Assembly (NCBI GenBank): GCA_022749755.1
Contig: CM040440.1
Span: forward strand, 8,791,269 to 8,855,268
Direction: 5' to 3'
DNA length: 64,000 nt
Source of the DNA: Azadirachta indica
Taxonomy: Eukaryota > Streptophyta > Magnoliopsida > Sapindales > Meliaceae
How positions within the stretch are numbered: the first letter of the stretch is position 1; each line of letters opens with the position of its first letter. Shown here one piece after another: positions 48,791 through 58,109 of the stretch. Both the position numbers and the translations under genes were made by a program. The notes beneath the pieces are model-generated. The model did no database searches. It was not told the DNA's origin and was given only the letters and a program-made list of their open reading frames with translations.

Positions 48791-50669
48791 TATCATCATT
48801 AGGGTTTCAGAGACATCAGATGTATATTCACAATTTCTGCCTAGACCTAGCTATAACGTCCTACCTAGGTAGAATTTGTGATAGTCCATAATGACTTCGG
48901 AACTAGAGGGAAAGATATATGTAGCAGAGTTTGATAACTTCGCGATACCTTAAAGACAGTTAATTTTTTTACCTAGATGGGTAAACTGTTGATCGCGCGC
49001 TGCAGCCATCGGTTGGCTTAGGCCAGAAATTTGCAATGAAGAGGATATCTTAAAGAATAACGTACACACCATTAAGGATCAATGAAGAGTGAAGAGGATA
49101 TTACTTATGGAGTCTAAGAATCGGATAAAAAATAATGGAATGGTAAGAGGAAATTGTACTTAAAATTGACTTGGCAGCAACAATTTCCTCTTCATTTCAA
49201 AATTAAATTAGGGAGGGATTTACTTCATAGACACTTTTCAAGATATTTCAAGCTCTATTTCTTTGGAAGATCTCCAACCTGAAGATTAAAATACTAAAAA
49301 TAAAAGATCTCCTTTTAGGAATATCTTATTCTCCTATATATGAATAAGAGTTGTTATTCGCCCACTTAATATAATACTATTTTTCAAAAGAAAATGGAAT
49401 AAATGAGAATATTAATTCAACACTTCTCATAGGGAATTTGATATATATGCTGCCGTTCAGCCTTTGGATTGATCATTGGGTTTAGTCAGCAAGTACTTCA
49501 TTATTTTTTCTCAGGCCATTAGGGCTATAAAATATGTAAATAGCAAACAAGTTTAAATGGGTTGAATTTCAAAAGGATTTTACTTTTGAAATCAAGCATA
49601 TATGGGAAATGAAAATTTCAAATTCCATAGGGATTTTACTTTTCACATCAAGCTATATAGATTGAATAGCTACCAACACTAACTGATTAATACATCTCTC
49701 TAATTATCTTATGCATCAATTGGATTTCATATTGCATTACTTAGGCTTGGTAAGTAATAAATAATTCTGTGTTGTTGGATATGGGGGTGGTTGTATAAAC
49801 TCAATATACTCATATATGATATTGGGGTGGTTGTATCAATCAATATCTATATATATACACACACACACACACAAAAGGTGGGGCTCCTTGAATTCAATTT
49901 TTTAACTTAAATTGAGACTTAAAATTTCATCCATTGATGCAATCTAATGGCTAAATCTAAAAAGTAGTATTTAAAGCTACCAATTCAGTATTTCTACCTA
50001 CCTTTTTCTAAAATCAATGGATGCAAGAAGAATCAAAGTCGGGCGTTTCTTCTTTTCTTGCTCTTCTCTTTGTGCGTGAGCCGTCTTTGTGTAGGTTTTA
50101 TATATTTGTTTTTCCACTTCTCTCTCCTTCCGTTATACTGTACCATTACAAGTGGTGTATTTAATTTGTGGTTAAATTTTGTTGGCATTTAAAATTTCTC
50201 AGCTTAAAAGTTCATCTAATCTGCTAGCTAGCTGTTGTAGTTTGTGCAATGCATAGTTAATGCATCCATAAAATAAAGCATTATGAACAACACCAGAACA
50301 TGTAGCTACAAGATTGTAATAAGTTGAAAACCAAGGGCAAGTAGATCTTTCTTCCCTGGAAAGGCTAAAACCAGTTGATTCATGTCGCAAATCATAAACA
50401 TCAAACTTCCTAAAGTCGTTTGCTCACTAAGCCAAAATGGCAACACCAGTTGGAGCATTTGGATGTATAGATTGATGAGAAAGCTTGTATGCATAAGGAT
50501 CTCGCAGACAATAAACCACCACCCAGCCAAAACTAATGTTGAACAGAAAAAAAGGGAGCTGAAACCACATCAACATACCTGTTATATTCTACCCCAGCTT
50601 TTGATTTAGAATAGTTTATCCTGCAGTACTCATCGTCTCACGCCTTTGCTAATTGGCTGATCTTGGGAA

Positions 50670-50792
50670 CTGGAGAGACCACATTTTCTGAACCACCTCA
50701 CCTCAACGTCGCCTTCTGGACTGGAGAAAAATTAGTATAGCAAACCAGAGGAGCCGTTGAGGGAGAGAGTTCAGAGAACATAGGCTCTCCAG
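50670..50792 (-). ncRNA. MIR477: MIR477-like hairpin, type B5
   Basis: Arms 50670-50720 and about 50745-50792 pair closely at the base (CTGGAGAG with CTCTCCAG). Minus-strand candidate at 50750-50770 includes CTCTCTCCCTCAACGGCTCC, identical to B3. I see no good TATA box at the usual distance; the equivalent region around 50880-50910 has only CCCTATTACAAC, so this copy may be weakly transcribed. Confidence 0.77.
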
Positions 50793-51275
50793 ATTCCCTA
50801 CATATGCAACAGCTAAAATTTTTCTGATTTTCTGGCGGTAATATAGAGAGAAATAGAGAGACGGGTAGGTACTAAATTAAAAATAGTGGGAATAGTTGTA
50901 ATAGGGTTTCACTTTCACAATCATGCTTTGCCCCTGGGAAGGAGCAGTAGGCATTTTGAAGGGTGCAGAATGTGGATTTATTTAATGCAGCACTGCAAGT
51001 TATCCTCACATCCTATCAACTTACAATAATACAGAGATTACGCAGCTATGACTCTGCTGCCCCTCCCAGTGTGCGAGAAGGTAATATATATATGTAATGA
51101 TTGTCTTCTTCCTAAAGGTCAAAAGAAACGACAGGAATTAAAAAGCCCTCGAGATGTGAACCAGTGTGCTTTCCACAACCCTTGCTTTTTACAACTTTTG
51201 AATGGCACTGTTCTATTATAAATCACGTTTTCTAATCGAAATCTATCTGTCAAGAAACACAATTTGCCCCATACA

Positions 51276-51600
51276 TCTCCTAATGACCTTTACCACCTCA
51301 AGGTTCCAAGAGTTGTATTATGAAAACAATTTTCTTTACAAAAGAAATGATGTTCCACTTCTTAATTATATCATCCCAACCCCACAGGATGTTACATTTC
51401 TTGAGGAGGACATTGCAATGTTATGTAATCTGACGGGAAATTTTTCATGTTTTCTGATGTGTATGGGTATATATGTAGGACAAGTATATAAGAACAAATC
51501 TTGTATCATCAGGTATGTTTCCACAAGGATTCCTACTTTGTCCGTGCTAGCTCTATGTGCAGTCTTTGGCTTGTTCGGCTCAACTGCTGGTTAAAAAGGA
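51276..51600. repeat. Duplicated upstream module M
   Basis: ACATTTCTTGAGGAGGACAT, TTTCCACAAGGATTCCTAC and GGCTCAACTGCTGG match the other M modules. A 130-codon open frame crosses this stretch by chance and is not called. Confidence 0.75.
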
Positions 51601-52419
51601 TCCGCACATTGAGCTACGAATTGAATGCTGCCTTCTCTTAAAACTGGAGTACTCGAGCGTATGGCTCATTATTGCAGCATCTGCCTTAGGCTCTGGCTCA
51701 ATCCTGAATCGATCTCTCCCCCACTTTGATCAAATGTAAACAAGCATATACTGGACGGGATCTTGACAGAACTTGTCATATCATCGAACTTAACTAGGAT
51801 TTTTAATGACAAACCAATTTTTGGTTGGGTGATCTCATCTCTTTACACTCAACCACACAATTTTCTGAATTGTGGAAATAAGTTAAAAAAATTTCTCTAT
51901 TTGAGAGTTGAGATTGCACTCTTAATTTGAATATAAACATTTACAATCTACGGTATACTCAAATTTCATCTAGGTGATTAAATCATCGTGGCAAAAGATA
52001 TACAAGTTTTAAAGAATTAATATATAGATCATTTTTCAAACATCGGCCAAGAAGATCAAGATGTTTGTTGACAAATTAATATAGGGCACATAATAAAACC
52101 CTCTATCTATATATATATATATATATATATATATTGTGAAACATCAGCAAAGAAACTAAGAATGGATCATATCTTAAAGAAAATACAGGTAACCATACTT
52201 TAACCTTTTATATATATAAAGGCTTCATATTTGGTACCTGAAATTGTAAGCTTTGAATTACCGATCGAAATGGCTATGTATTTATTGGAGAATATTGCAG
52301 TTGAGTCTTCATGATGCATTCAAATATCCCCGAAAGATCACAAAATCTGTTAGCAAAACGAAAGTTATAGTTTTCATGATGCATTTTAATCAAAAGACTA
52401 ATCCACTAATTAAACTATA

Positions 52420-52530
52420 AGGAGTAAGCCCTCAATCTCCCTCGCAGGCTCCCAACGTTCTCATACTAAACCCAATATACGGTAGCATGGAATATTGGAA
52501 ACCTTTGAGGGAGGTTGGAATCTTCTCCAG
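52420..52530 (-). ncRNA. MIR477: MIR477 hairpin, type A3
   Basis: Arms 52420-52460 and about 52488-52530. Minus-strand candidate at 52495-52515 includes CCTCCCTCAAAGGTTTCCAA, a near match to miR477 with one C-to-T change. TATA box TTATAAATAT at 52601-52610. This is the right-most hairpin and the first of the array when read on the minus strand. Confidence 0.84.
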
Positions 52531-52599
52531 TTCAGCTACACAAGTCCTCAGCTTGCTTCATTTTTTTCTGTGGCTGCACCATTTACCAACATGCAGGCT

Positions 52600-52610
52600 T
52601 ATATTTATAA
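52600..52610 (-). promoter_or_regulatory. TATA box upstream of MIR477 A3
   Basis: TTATAAATATA on the minus strand, about 86 bp upstream of the candidate mature region. Confidence 0.6.
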
Positions 52611-52683
52611 GGGTGGATTAACATCTGTTCGCTGTACGTGGAAATCTTGCTCAAGTCTTTTTTTATTTTTATAGGAAGAAAAG

Positions 52684-53115
52684 GACATATTACTCCTAAT
52701 CTACTAAAATTGACAATTATGATTCTAGTAATTAATTAGAAAATCTAACCATATTAAACCTCTAAAATTTTATAATTAAAATAAAATATATTAATAAAGT
52801 AAATAATAATATTATTTTATGCCACATTGATAACACAATATGCTTTTAATATATTATAAAATTTATTTATTTTTTTATTTTTTATTATTTTATTTATATT
52901 TTAATTATGTATAATCATATTTTATTTTAAACTATAATATTATCATAAATATTACTTTATAAATACGTTATAAAATTTATATTTAGTGTTATTGTTATTG
53001 TTTTTAGTAAATATTAATATTATTATATATATTTTTTAAACTTTAAGGATTTAAATATTATTTTTCATAACTAATTACCATTTAAATAGGATAATAAGAG
53101 TAATTACGCCAATGA
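52684..53115. repeat. Extremely AT-rich tract, possible MITE relic
   Basis: About 430 bp, almost all A and T. Its ends read ATTACTCCTAAT and, reverse-complemented from the right, ATTACTCTTATT, weak inverted ends. I could not find a clear target duplication. Confidence 0.3.
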
Positions 53116-53369
53116 ATTGAGATTGGAAAGAGTATTTTTTGAATCATTAATTAGAACTAATCAATCCAATTCAACAAACCTTCACGACTTCTGAGTCCCT
53201 TTTTTTAAAATATTGTTTTATTTTCTCCGTATACAAATAAATGGAGAATAATGAAAGGTTAAATAACACACATAATATTATATGCGACTTACTGCTCAAT
53301 TTCCACCAAAGAGGATTTTATTGTGATGGTCCTAAATCTGTTGGCAATCAACATATGCCAACTTAATTA

Positions 53370-53620
53370 ATGGTTAGAGAATAAAGAATGATCTTCAATT
53401 GACGCATTCCCAACTACAAAGGTCGAGAGAAATATTGCACTCTCTCTCTCTTTTCTCCCAGGAATTAATTCAACTTTCATTGACAATGAAAGTAATCAAT
53501 TTTCTGATGAATAAATTCGCATACACATGGTGCGTGAAGTCAAGAAACCTCAAAGGAGGCCACTACAACCTAGCTACCTACACATATATTATTTGTGTAG
53601 AATTGGAATCCCTCAAGCCT
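53370..53620. repeat. Duplicated flank module D, copy 3
   Basis: ATTGACGCATTCCC, CAAAGGTCGAGAGAAAT and GGAGGCCACTACAACC match copies at 38155-38360 and 44822-45060. Confidence 0.85.
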
Positions 53621-54590
53621 GAAATATTACTTTATATCAATATTTTATGCCCATTAATCGAAGTTATTATATGCATGTGTAAACAGAAATGTACATTTTG
53701 TTGGGATCAACAATTGGGTTTAAGTTGGCATTAATTCATATCCTAATTTATATTAATTTACAGTTGTCCACTAATTGATCCCTATCTTTAAAGTGATCAA
53801 GTGTGAAACCCACTGAAAATTAGTGTAATCAGATTCCTGTCTTCCGAAAAGCAAAAAGCGTTACTGCAAAACGATTACTATATTCACGTAGAAATGATCT
53901 AGCATAGATGACAAACATTTTCTTGTTATTCTGCCAAGTTTTTGGTTCTAGGACGATCTTGCGGATAGATCGATGTTTCTAATCATGCCGTCGTTAAGAA
54001 GAAGCGACCCAATTCAAGGAATGTTGTTTATGACACAGTGGAGTCGGTGCATTAATAATTGGTGCAAAAATAAAGCTATGTAATGATTGCCCTAATAGTC
54101 CAAAATGAGAACCCACCGAGTAGGGTTTGTCGTCCTTAATCGACTATACATTTATACATATATGATTTATGCTTCGTTGAAGTATGGATTGAGCATCTAA
54201 TCTGTCGGGAATTAGATGCGTCTTAAGCCTTGATACTGAGTGTTGATCGAGTTGGCCCGAAACGGGTAATGACTATATTTACTGTTCAAAGAATTGACGG
54301 CTAAAATAATTATTCGATCAGACTCCAACAACGCATTTGATTCTCTTTAAACATTACTCTGAAAGCATGTCAAACCTATAATCATGGTTGATATTCGCTC
54401 AACACGTGTCCAAGGGCATTTACACTTGAGTCAAAAAAGTGTACAGCATGTTACTCACTGTAAGAGAAGATGTTCTAACGAGTCCTTATGACTTAGCATT
54501 ATCTCCCACGTCGGCTGGCAAGCGGTGACCTTGTGTTGCGAGAAGAATAAATGATAAACATAAATATTATAGAACCGCATCGAACAACAG
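53621..54590. other. Spacer right of the MIR477 cluster
   Basis: No duplicated module, hairpin or protein gene recognised beyond the right-most D module. Confidence 0.4.
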
Positions 54591-54661
54591 GCGCATCTGG
54601 TGTAGTGGTATCATAGTACCCTCCCACGGTACTGACCGGGGTTCGATTCCCCGGATGCGCA
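54591..54661 (+). tRNA. trnG-CCC: tRNA-Gly (anticodon CCC)
   Basis: A 71-nt tRNA. The acceptor stem GCGCATC pairs with GATGCGC. The anticodon stem GTACC/GGTAC encloses loop CTCCCAC, anticodon CCC. The T arm reads CCGGGGTTCGATTCCCCGG, with an intact B box GGTTCGATTCC. The D arm GGTGTAGTGGTATC is an intact A box. No intron; discriminator A. It looks like a functional nuclear tRNA gene; a T run at about 54678-54684 could end transcription. Confidence 0.96.
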
Positions 54662-55107
54662 TAGGTGAAAACCTTATTGTTTTTCAATTTCCGTATTCCC
54701 CCATTTTGGGTCCGCCAAGCAAACTTATCTTCTCGTTAGCATCATACTTATCCTCTCCACTTCCCTTGGCCCACTTCATGACATAAAAAATCATTCGATT
54801 ACTTTTTCTTTCATCCTTATCCAAATCCATCTATGATGAGTCATAAATCCACCTATGAAGTAACTTCATATGATATGAACACAAAGTCACTAACCAAAGT
54901 TCTAATGCGCAAAATGGAGCGAAGGCATCATCATATACTTACAGAACTATACTAATTATTATTAATATTGAACAACACCACCATCCGTTCCTATTTACAA
55001 TCATGCCCATAGGAGAGGATCCAAAAGAAACGGTAACCCCGGAGGAGGCCAAAAAGTTAAAAAGGAAATATTGACAACAAAAAGCAGAACAGAGAGTTGA
55101 GACCACT

Positions 55108-55705
55108 TTACTGTAGTTTGGGATCAACTCCAACGGACTTGAGAGTCTCGACGTGTGGTTTATAAGCATAAGCATCTTTACGGATTGGATCAGGCATAGG
55201 ATGATCGCCGTTATCAAACTCTTGTACGTGAGCTACCTTCCTGAAAAATGATTTCTTCAGGAACCTTTCAGATTCATCCACTACTTTATCGGGGTCTACC
55301 ACTTCCGGCAGAGTCTCTCGTGTCTTCTTACTGACCCGCACAGTTGGAGAGTGAAACAGTTGCTGCTTCGCAGTGTGGAGACCCAGTCCCACTGATACGC
55401 CTATCATTCCAATGGCCACATAAACCGGCACTAAATCACCCCTTACCGCTCGTTTTGATTTGCCTTGATGATGATCTTGAAAATGGCCATAATCAGCTGT
55501 GGGAGCGTAGGCTTTTGTTTTCGGTGTTTGTTGAGGTTGCATACGTTGCATTTCCTATTAAACGACCCATTATCGATCTCAAGTTGCCCTGAAATTTTCG
55601 CAATCAGGAAGACCAACGTTAATTTTCAATTACAAGAAACAAAATCAACACTTCTCACCATTAACATATGAAGAGGTTGTTAGTTACCATTGATCTGAAA
55701 GCCAT
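55108..55705 (-). CDS. B12D / complex I MLRQ-like mitochondrial protein (reading frame broken near N-terminus)
   Basis: The main frame (55108-55551, 147 aa) has a membrane segment in LVPVYVAIGMIGVSVGLGLH followed by PTVRVSKKTRETLPEVV, the B12D/MLRQ pattern of small membrane proteins linked to complex I. The tail SFFRKVAHVQEF and SVGVDPKLQ is well formed. Upstream, exon 55688-55705 (MAFRSM) joins across a GT-AG intron (55589-55687) to a second exon. That exon continues in frame as GNLRSIMGRLIGNATYATST, an excellent plant mitochondrial presequence. It then runs into the wrong frame: one extra base in the TCAACAAACACC tract (55524-55534) separates it from PKTKAYAPTADYGHF. Either the base is a sequence error or natural defect, or translation starts at the internal ATG (55549-55551) without a presequence. 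Confidence 0.7.
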
Positions 55706-56376
55706 AACTCCACTGATTAGAATGAGATGTAGTGCAACGAGTGACAGCGGTAGTTCACAAATGTAAGGGAGACTCCCAACTTGCTTCGATTCTGTTTTAG
55801 CTTGCTGATGGAAGTTACTTTAGGATTCGTCAGGCATATAAAGGATGAGGTGACAGAGAGGAGAGGTTTCTGGAGCCACGTAGCAAAATATAGAATCTAA
55901 ATGACACTTGTCAAGACGATAAAGTGTACACGATGAATTAGAAGCCTCAAGAAGCAGCACGTCATATCTCTACAGGAAATTCTATCTTGAGACCAATAAA
56001 AACATAAAGCTTTCTCAGTTTGTCTACAGAGGACAAATGCTATCTCCGCAACTGTTCTGATCATCATCAATTGCCAAGACTAAGAACAAATATCTCGTTG
56101 GTTAAAAGAAATTTGTCGAATTATTTTTCTAGAACCGTTGATTGCCATGGCTATGATAAAACCCTCTTCTAATTTGTTTAATGTGCATGTTGAAGCTTCT
56201 GTTACCATTACTAAACAGGAAGCTGGATGGAAGACAATTGCTTGTTAAGGTTTAATTCCCAATCCCTTTGCGAATTGCCACCCTTGGGCATCTGTAAATC
56301 TACACTATCGTTCAGTAAGAATAAAGCATATGCATTCTATGTTAAGATTATATAGAAAATAAATTCAGGGTTTATG

Positions 56377-57942
56377 CTAGAATGATTCGAGTTGATGTTT
56401 TCTGATTCCATTTAGAGCCAAATAAATTTCATCAGTTTCCGGATGCAAGCTATCGCCAGCTACAAACTCATGCATAACCCCTTTCAACTGAATCAAGCTA
56501 CACCCAGCATTCTTCTTGATTTTTCCCGAATCCATAGATCTCCTAATGTTTACAACATCTTCCCATCTCTCTACATTGGCATAAACATCAGCCATGATCT
56601 TATAAACACCACCATCTTCAGGTTTTAAATCCATTACATGTCCTGCTGCTTCTTCTGCAACCTCAACATTCCCATGAAGTCTACACCCTCCCAGCAAACC
56701 ACTCCAAACAAACACATCACCTCCCACTGGCATGTTCTTTATCATTTCCGTGGCTTCTTCAATCAAACCAGCTCGGCCAAGCAAATCAGCCATGCAACCA
56801 TAATGTTTTAGCTCTTTAGAAACTCCATAAACAGATTCCATCTCATCAAAAAGCTTCCTTGCTTCATCAATTAGACCTGCATGGCTACACCCCACCAGAA
56901 CTCCCAAAAACGTGACACCATCAGGTTTGATTCCAGCCTCTATCATTCTTGAGAAGCAAACAAGTGATAACTTGCCCGAGCCATGCATTGCAAGCCCAAC
57001 CAGCATTGCATTCCATGTAAACAAGTTCTTGTTTTGGCTTGACTCAAAAATATCCATAGCAGTATCAATATAACCACATTTAGCATAAAAATCAACCAGC
57101 CCAGTTGACAAAAATGAATCCACTCGAATTTGATTACGTACAATGTAATCATGAATTCTCTTGCCTTGATCTAACTGTCCCAGTTGTGCACAAACTGAAA
57201 GAGCAGAAACTAACGCTACATTATCTGGTCTAATATCTAATTCCATCATCTCATCAAAGAGTTGAATGGCCTTATCCCATTGATCACAACGTGCATACCC
57301 TGCTATAAGAGTACCCCACGACACAGCATCACGAAATGGCATTGTATTAAATAACTCCCGTGCTTTTCCCACATCTCCCGCTTTCACGTAACCATCAATC
57401 AAGGTATTATAAGAAACAACATCTCTGTAAGAACTTTCATCAAATACTTTGTTCGCATCATTTAAACGAAGAAAAACACAGTACACATGAACGAGAGAAT
57501 TAAAAACAAACAAATCAGCGACAAACCCAGATTTTAAAACCTGAGAATGAATAGTTTGGGCCAGCGAATGAGAGCTGAGCTGAGAACAAGCTTTAAGGAG
57601 AAAAGGGAAGGAGTGAAAATCAGGAGGGATGGAAAGGGAGCGCATTTGGGAGAAGAAAAGGAGAGCATTGAGAGGCGAGGAGAAGAGAGTGTGAGCACGA
57701 ATGATGATATTGTAACAAAAGGTTGATGGGTATGGAACGTTATTGAAGACTGATACTGCGTAGTTCAGCAGATTTGCATTTGCAGAAGATGGAGCGGATT
57801 TGAGAGTGGTGATTGCGTAGAGGATTGTTTTGAGAGTGTGAGAAGGGCTGAGGAAGACAAGGCCTGTGGCGATGAAATGGGCGTGGATTTGGTGGATTTG
57901 TTTGATGGTTTTACATTGTTTCACCAGATTCTTTAGTGTCAT
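56377..57942 (-). CDS. Pentatricopeptide repeat protein, PLS class with E motif
   Basis: A 521-aa intronless PPR protein. Tandem repeats run through most of its length, e.g. YNTLIDGYVKAGDVGKAREL, WGTLIAGYARCDQWDKAIQL and FLGVLVGCSHAGLIDEARKL. Spacing alternates between P, L and S types. After the last repeat come E-type motifs (MADVYANVERWEDVVNIRRS, then GVMHEFVAGDSLHPETDEIY). It stops without a DYW deaminase domain. Such proteins bind organelle RNA base by base, and E-class members usually support C-to-U editing by recruiting a separate DYW protein. The N-terminus (MTLKNLVKQCKTIKQIHQIH) is typical of the class. No frame break. An Arabidopsis PPR gene of similar size lies between CNX1 and APC1, as I recall (At5g61800). 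Confidence 0.95.
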   Translation of the reverse strand: MTLKNLVKQCKTIKQIHQIHAHFIATGLVFLSPSHTLKTILYAITTLKSAPSSANANLLNYAVSVFNNVPYPSTFCYNIIIRAHTLFSSPLNALLFFSQMRSLSIPPDFHSFPFLLKACSQLSSHSLAQTIHSQVLKSGFVADLFVFNSLVHVYCVFLRLNDANKVFDESSYRDVVSYNTLIDGYVKAGDVGKARELFNTMPFRDAVSWGTLIAGYARCDQWDKAIQLFDEMMELDIRPDNVALVSALSVCAQLGQLDQGKRIHDYIVRNQIRVDSFLSTGLVDFYAKCGYIDTAMDIFESSQNKNLFTWNAMLVGLAMHGSGKLSLVCFSRMIEAGIKPDGVTFLGVLVGCSHAGLIDEARKLFDEMESVYGVSKELKHYGCMADLLGRAGLIEEATEMIKNMPVGGDVFVWSGLLGGCRLHGNVEVAEEAAGHVMDLKPEDGGVYKIMADVYANVERWEDVVNIRRSMDSGKIKKNAGCSLIQLKGVMHEFVAGDSLHPETDEIYLALNGIRKHQLESF

Positions 57943-58037
57943 TCTATTTGCATAAGTTTGAAAATGTTTCTGGAAAACATTATATGGTAAACTAAGCTAA
58001 ACTAGATAGAAAAGAAAACAAAAATAAAATAAGAAAA

Positions 58038-58099
58038 CGTGAACGGTAGGATTCGAACCTGCGCGGGCAGAGCCCACATGATTTCTCCGACACGTCCAC
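58038..58099 (-). pseudogene. tRNA-Ser relic with internal deletion
   Basis: Minus strand: the acceptor GTGGACG pairs imperfectly with CGTTCAC. The variable arm and T arm are well kept (GTGGGCTCTGCCCGC, then CAGGTTCGAATCCTAC). After GTGTCGGAG the sequence jumps directly to AAATCATG, so about 20 bases that normally hold most of the D loop, the 5' anticodon stem and the anticodon are gone. The total is 62 nt rather than about 82. The surviving 3' half fits tRNA-Ser. It cannot fold as a tRNA, but the B box survives. Confidence 0.88.
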
Positions 58100-58109
58100 C
58101 TTAACATCT

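Noticed and set aside
51202..51594. 130-codon plus-strand open frame in the cluster
   Set aside because: It crosses a duplicated M module that is not open in the other copies, and shows no family features.
36301..52530. Reading the MIR477 hairpins as plus-strand genes
   Set aside because: Plus-strand 5' arms match miR477 less well (except in A1), while minus-strand 5' arms match in all copies and TATA boxes lie on the minus-strand upstream side.
54499..54687. Minus-strand open frame over the tRNA-Gly gene
   Set aside because: It is the antisense of a complete tRNA.
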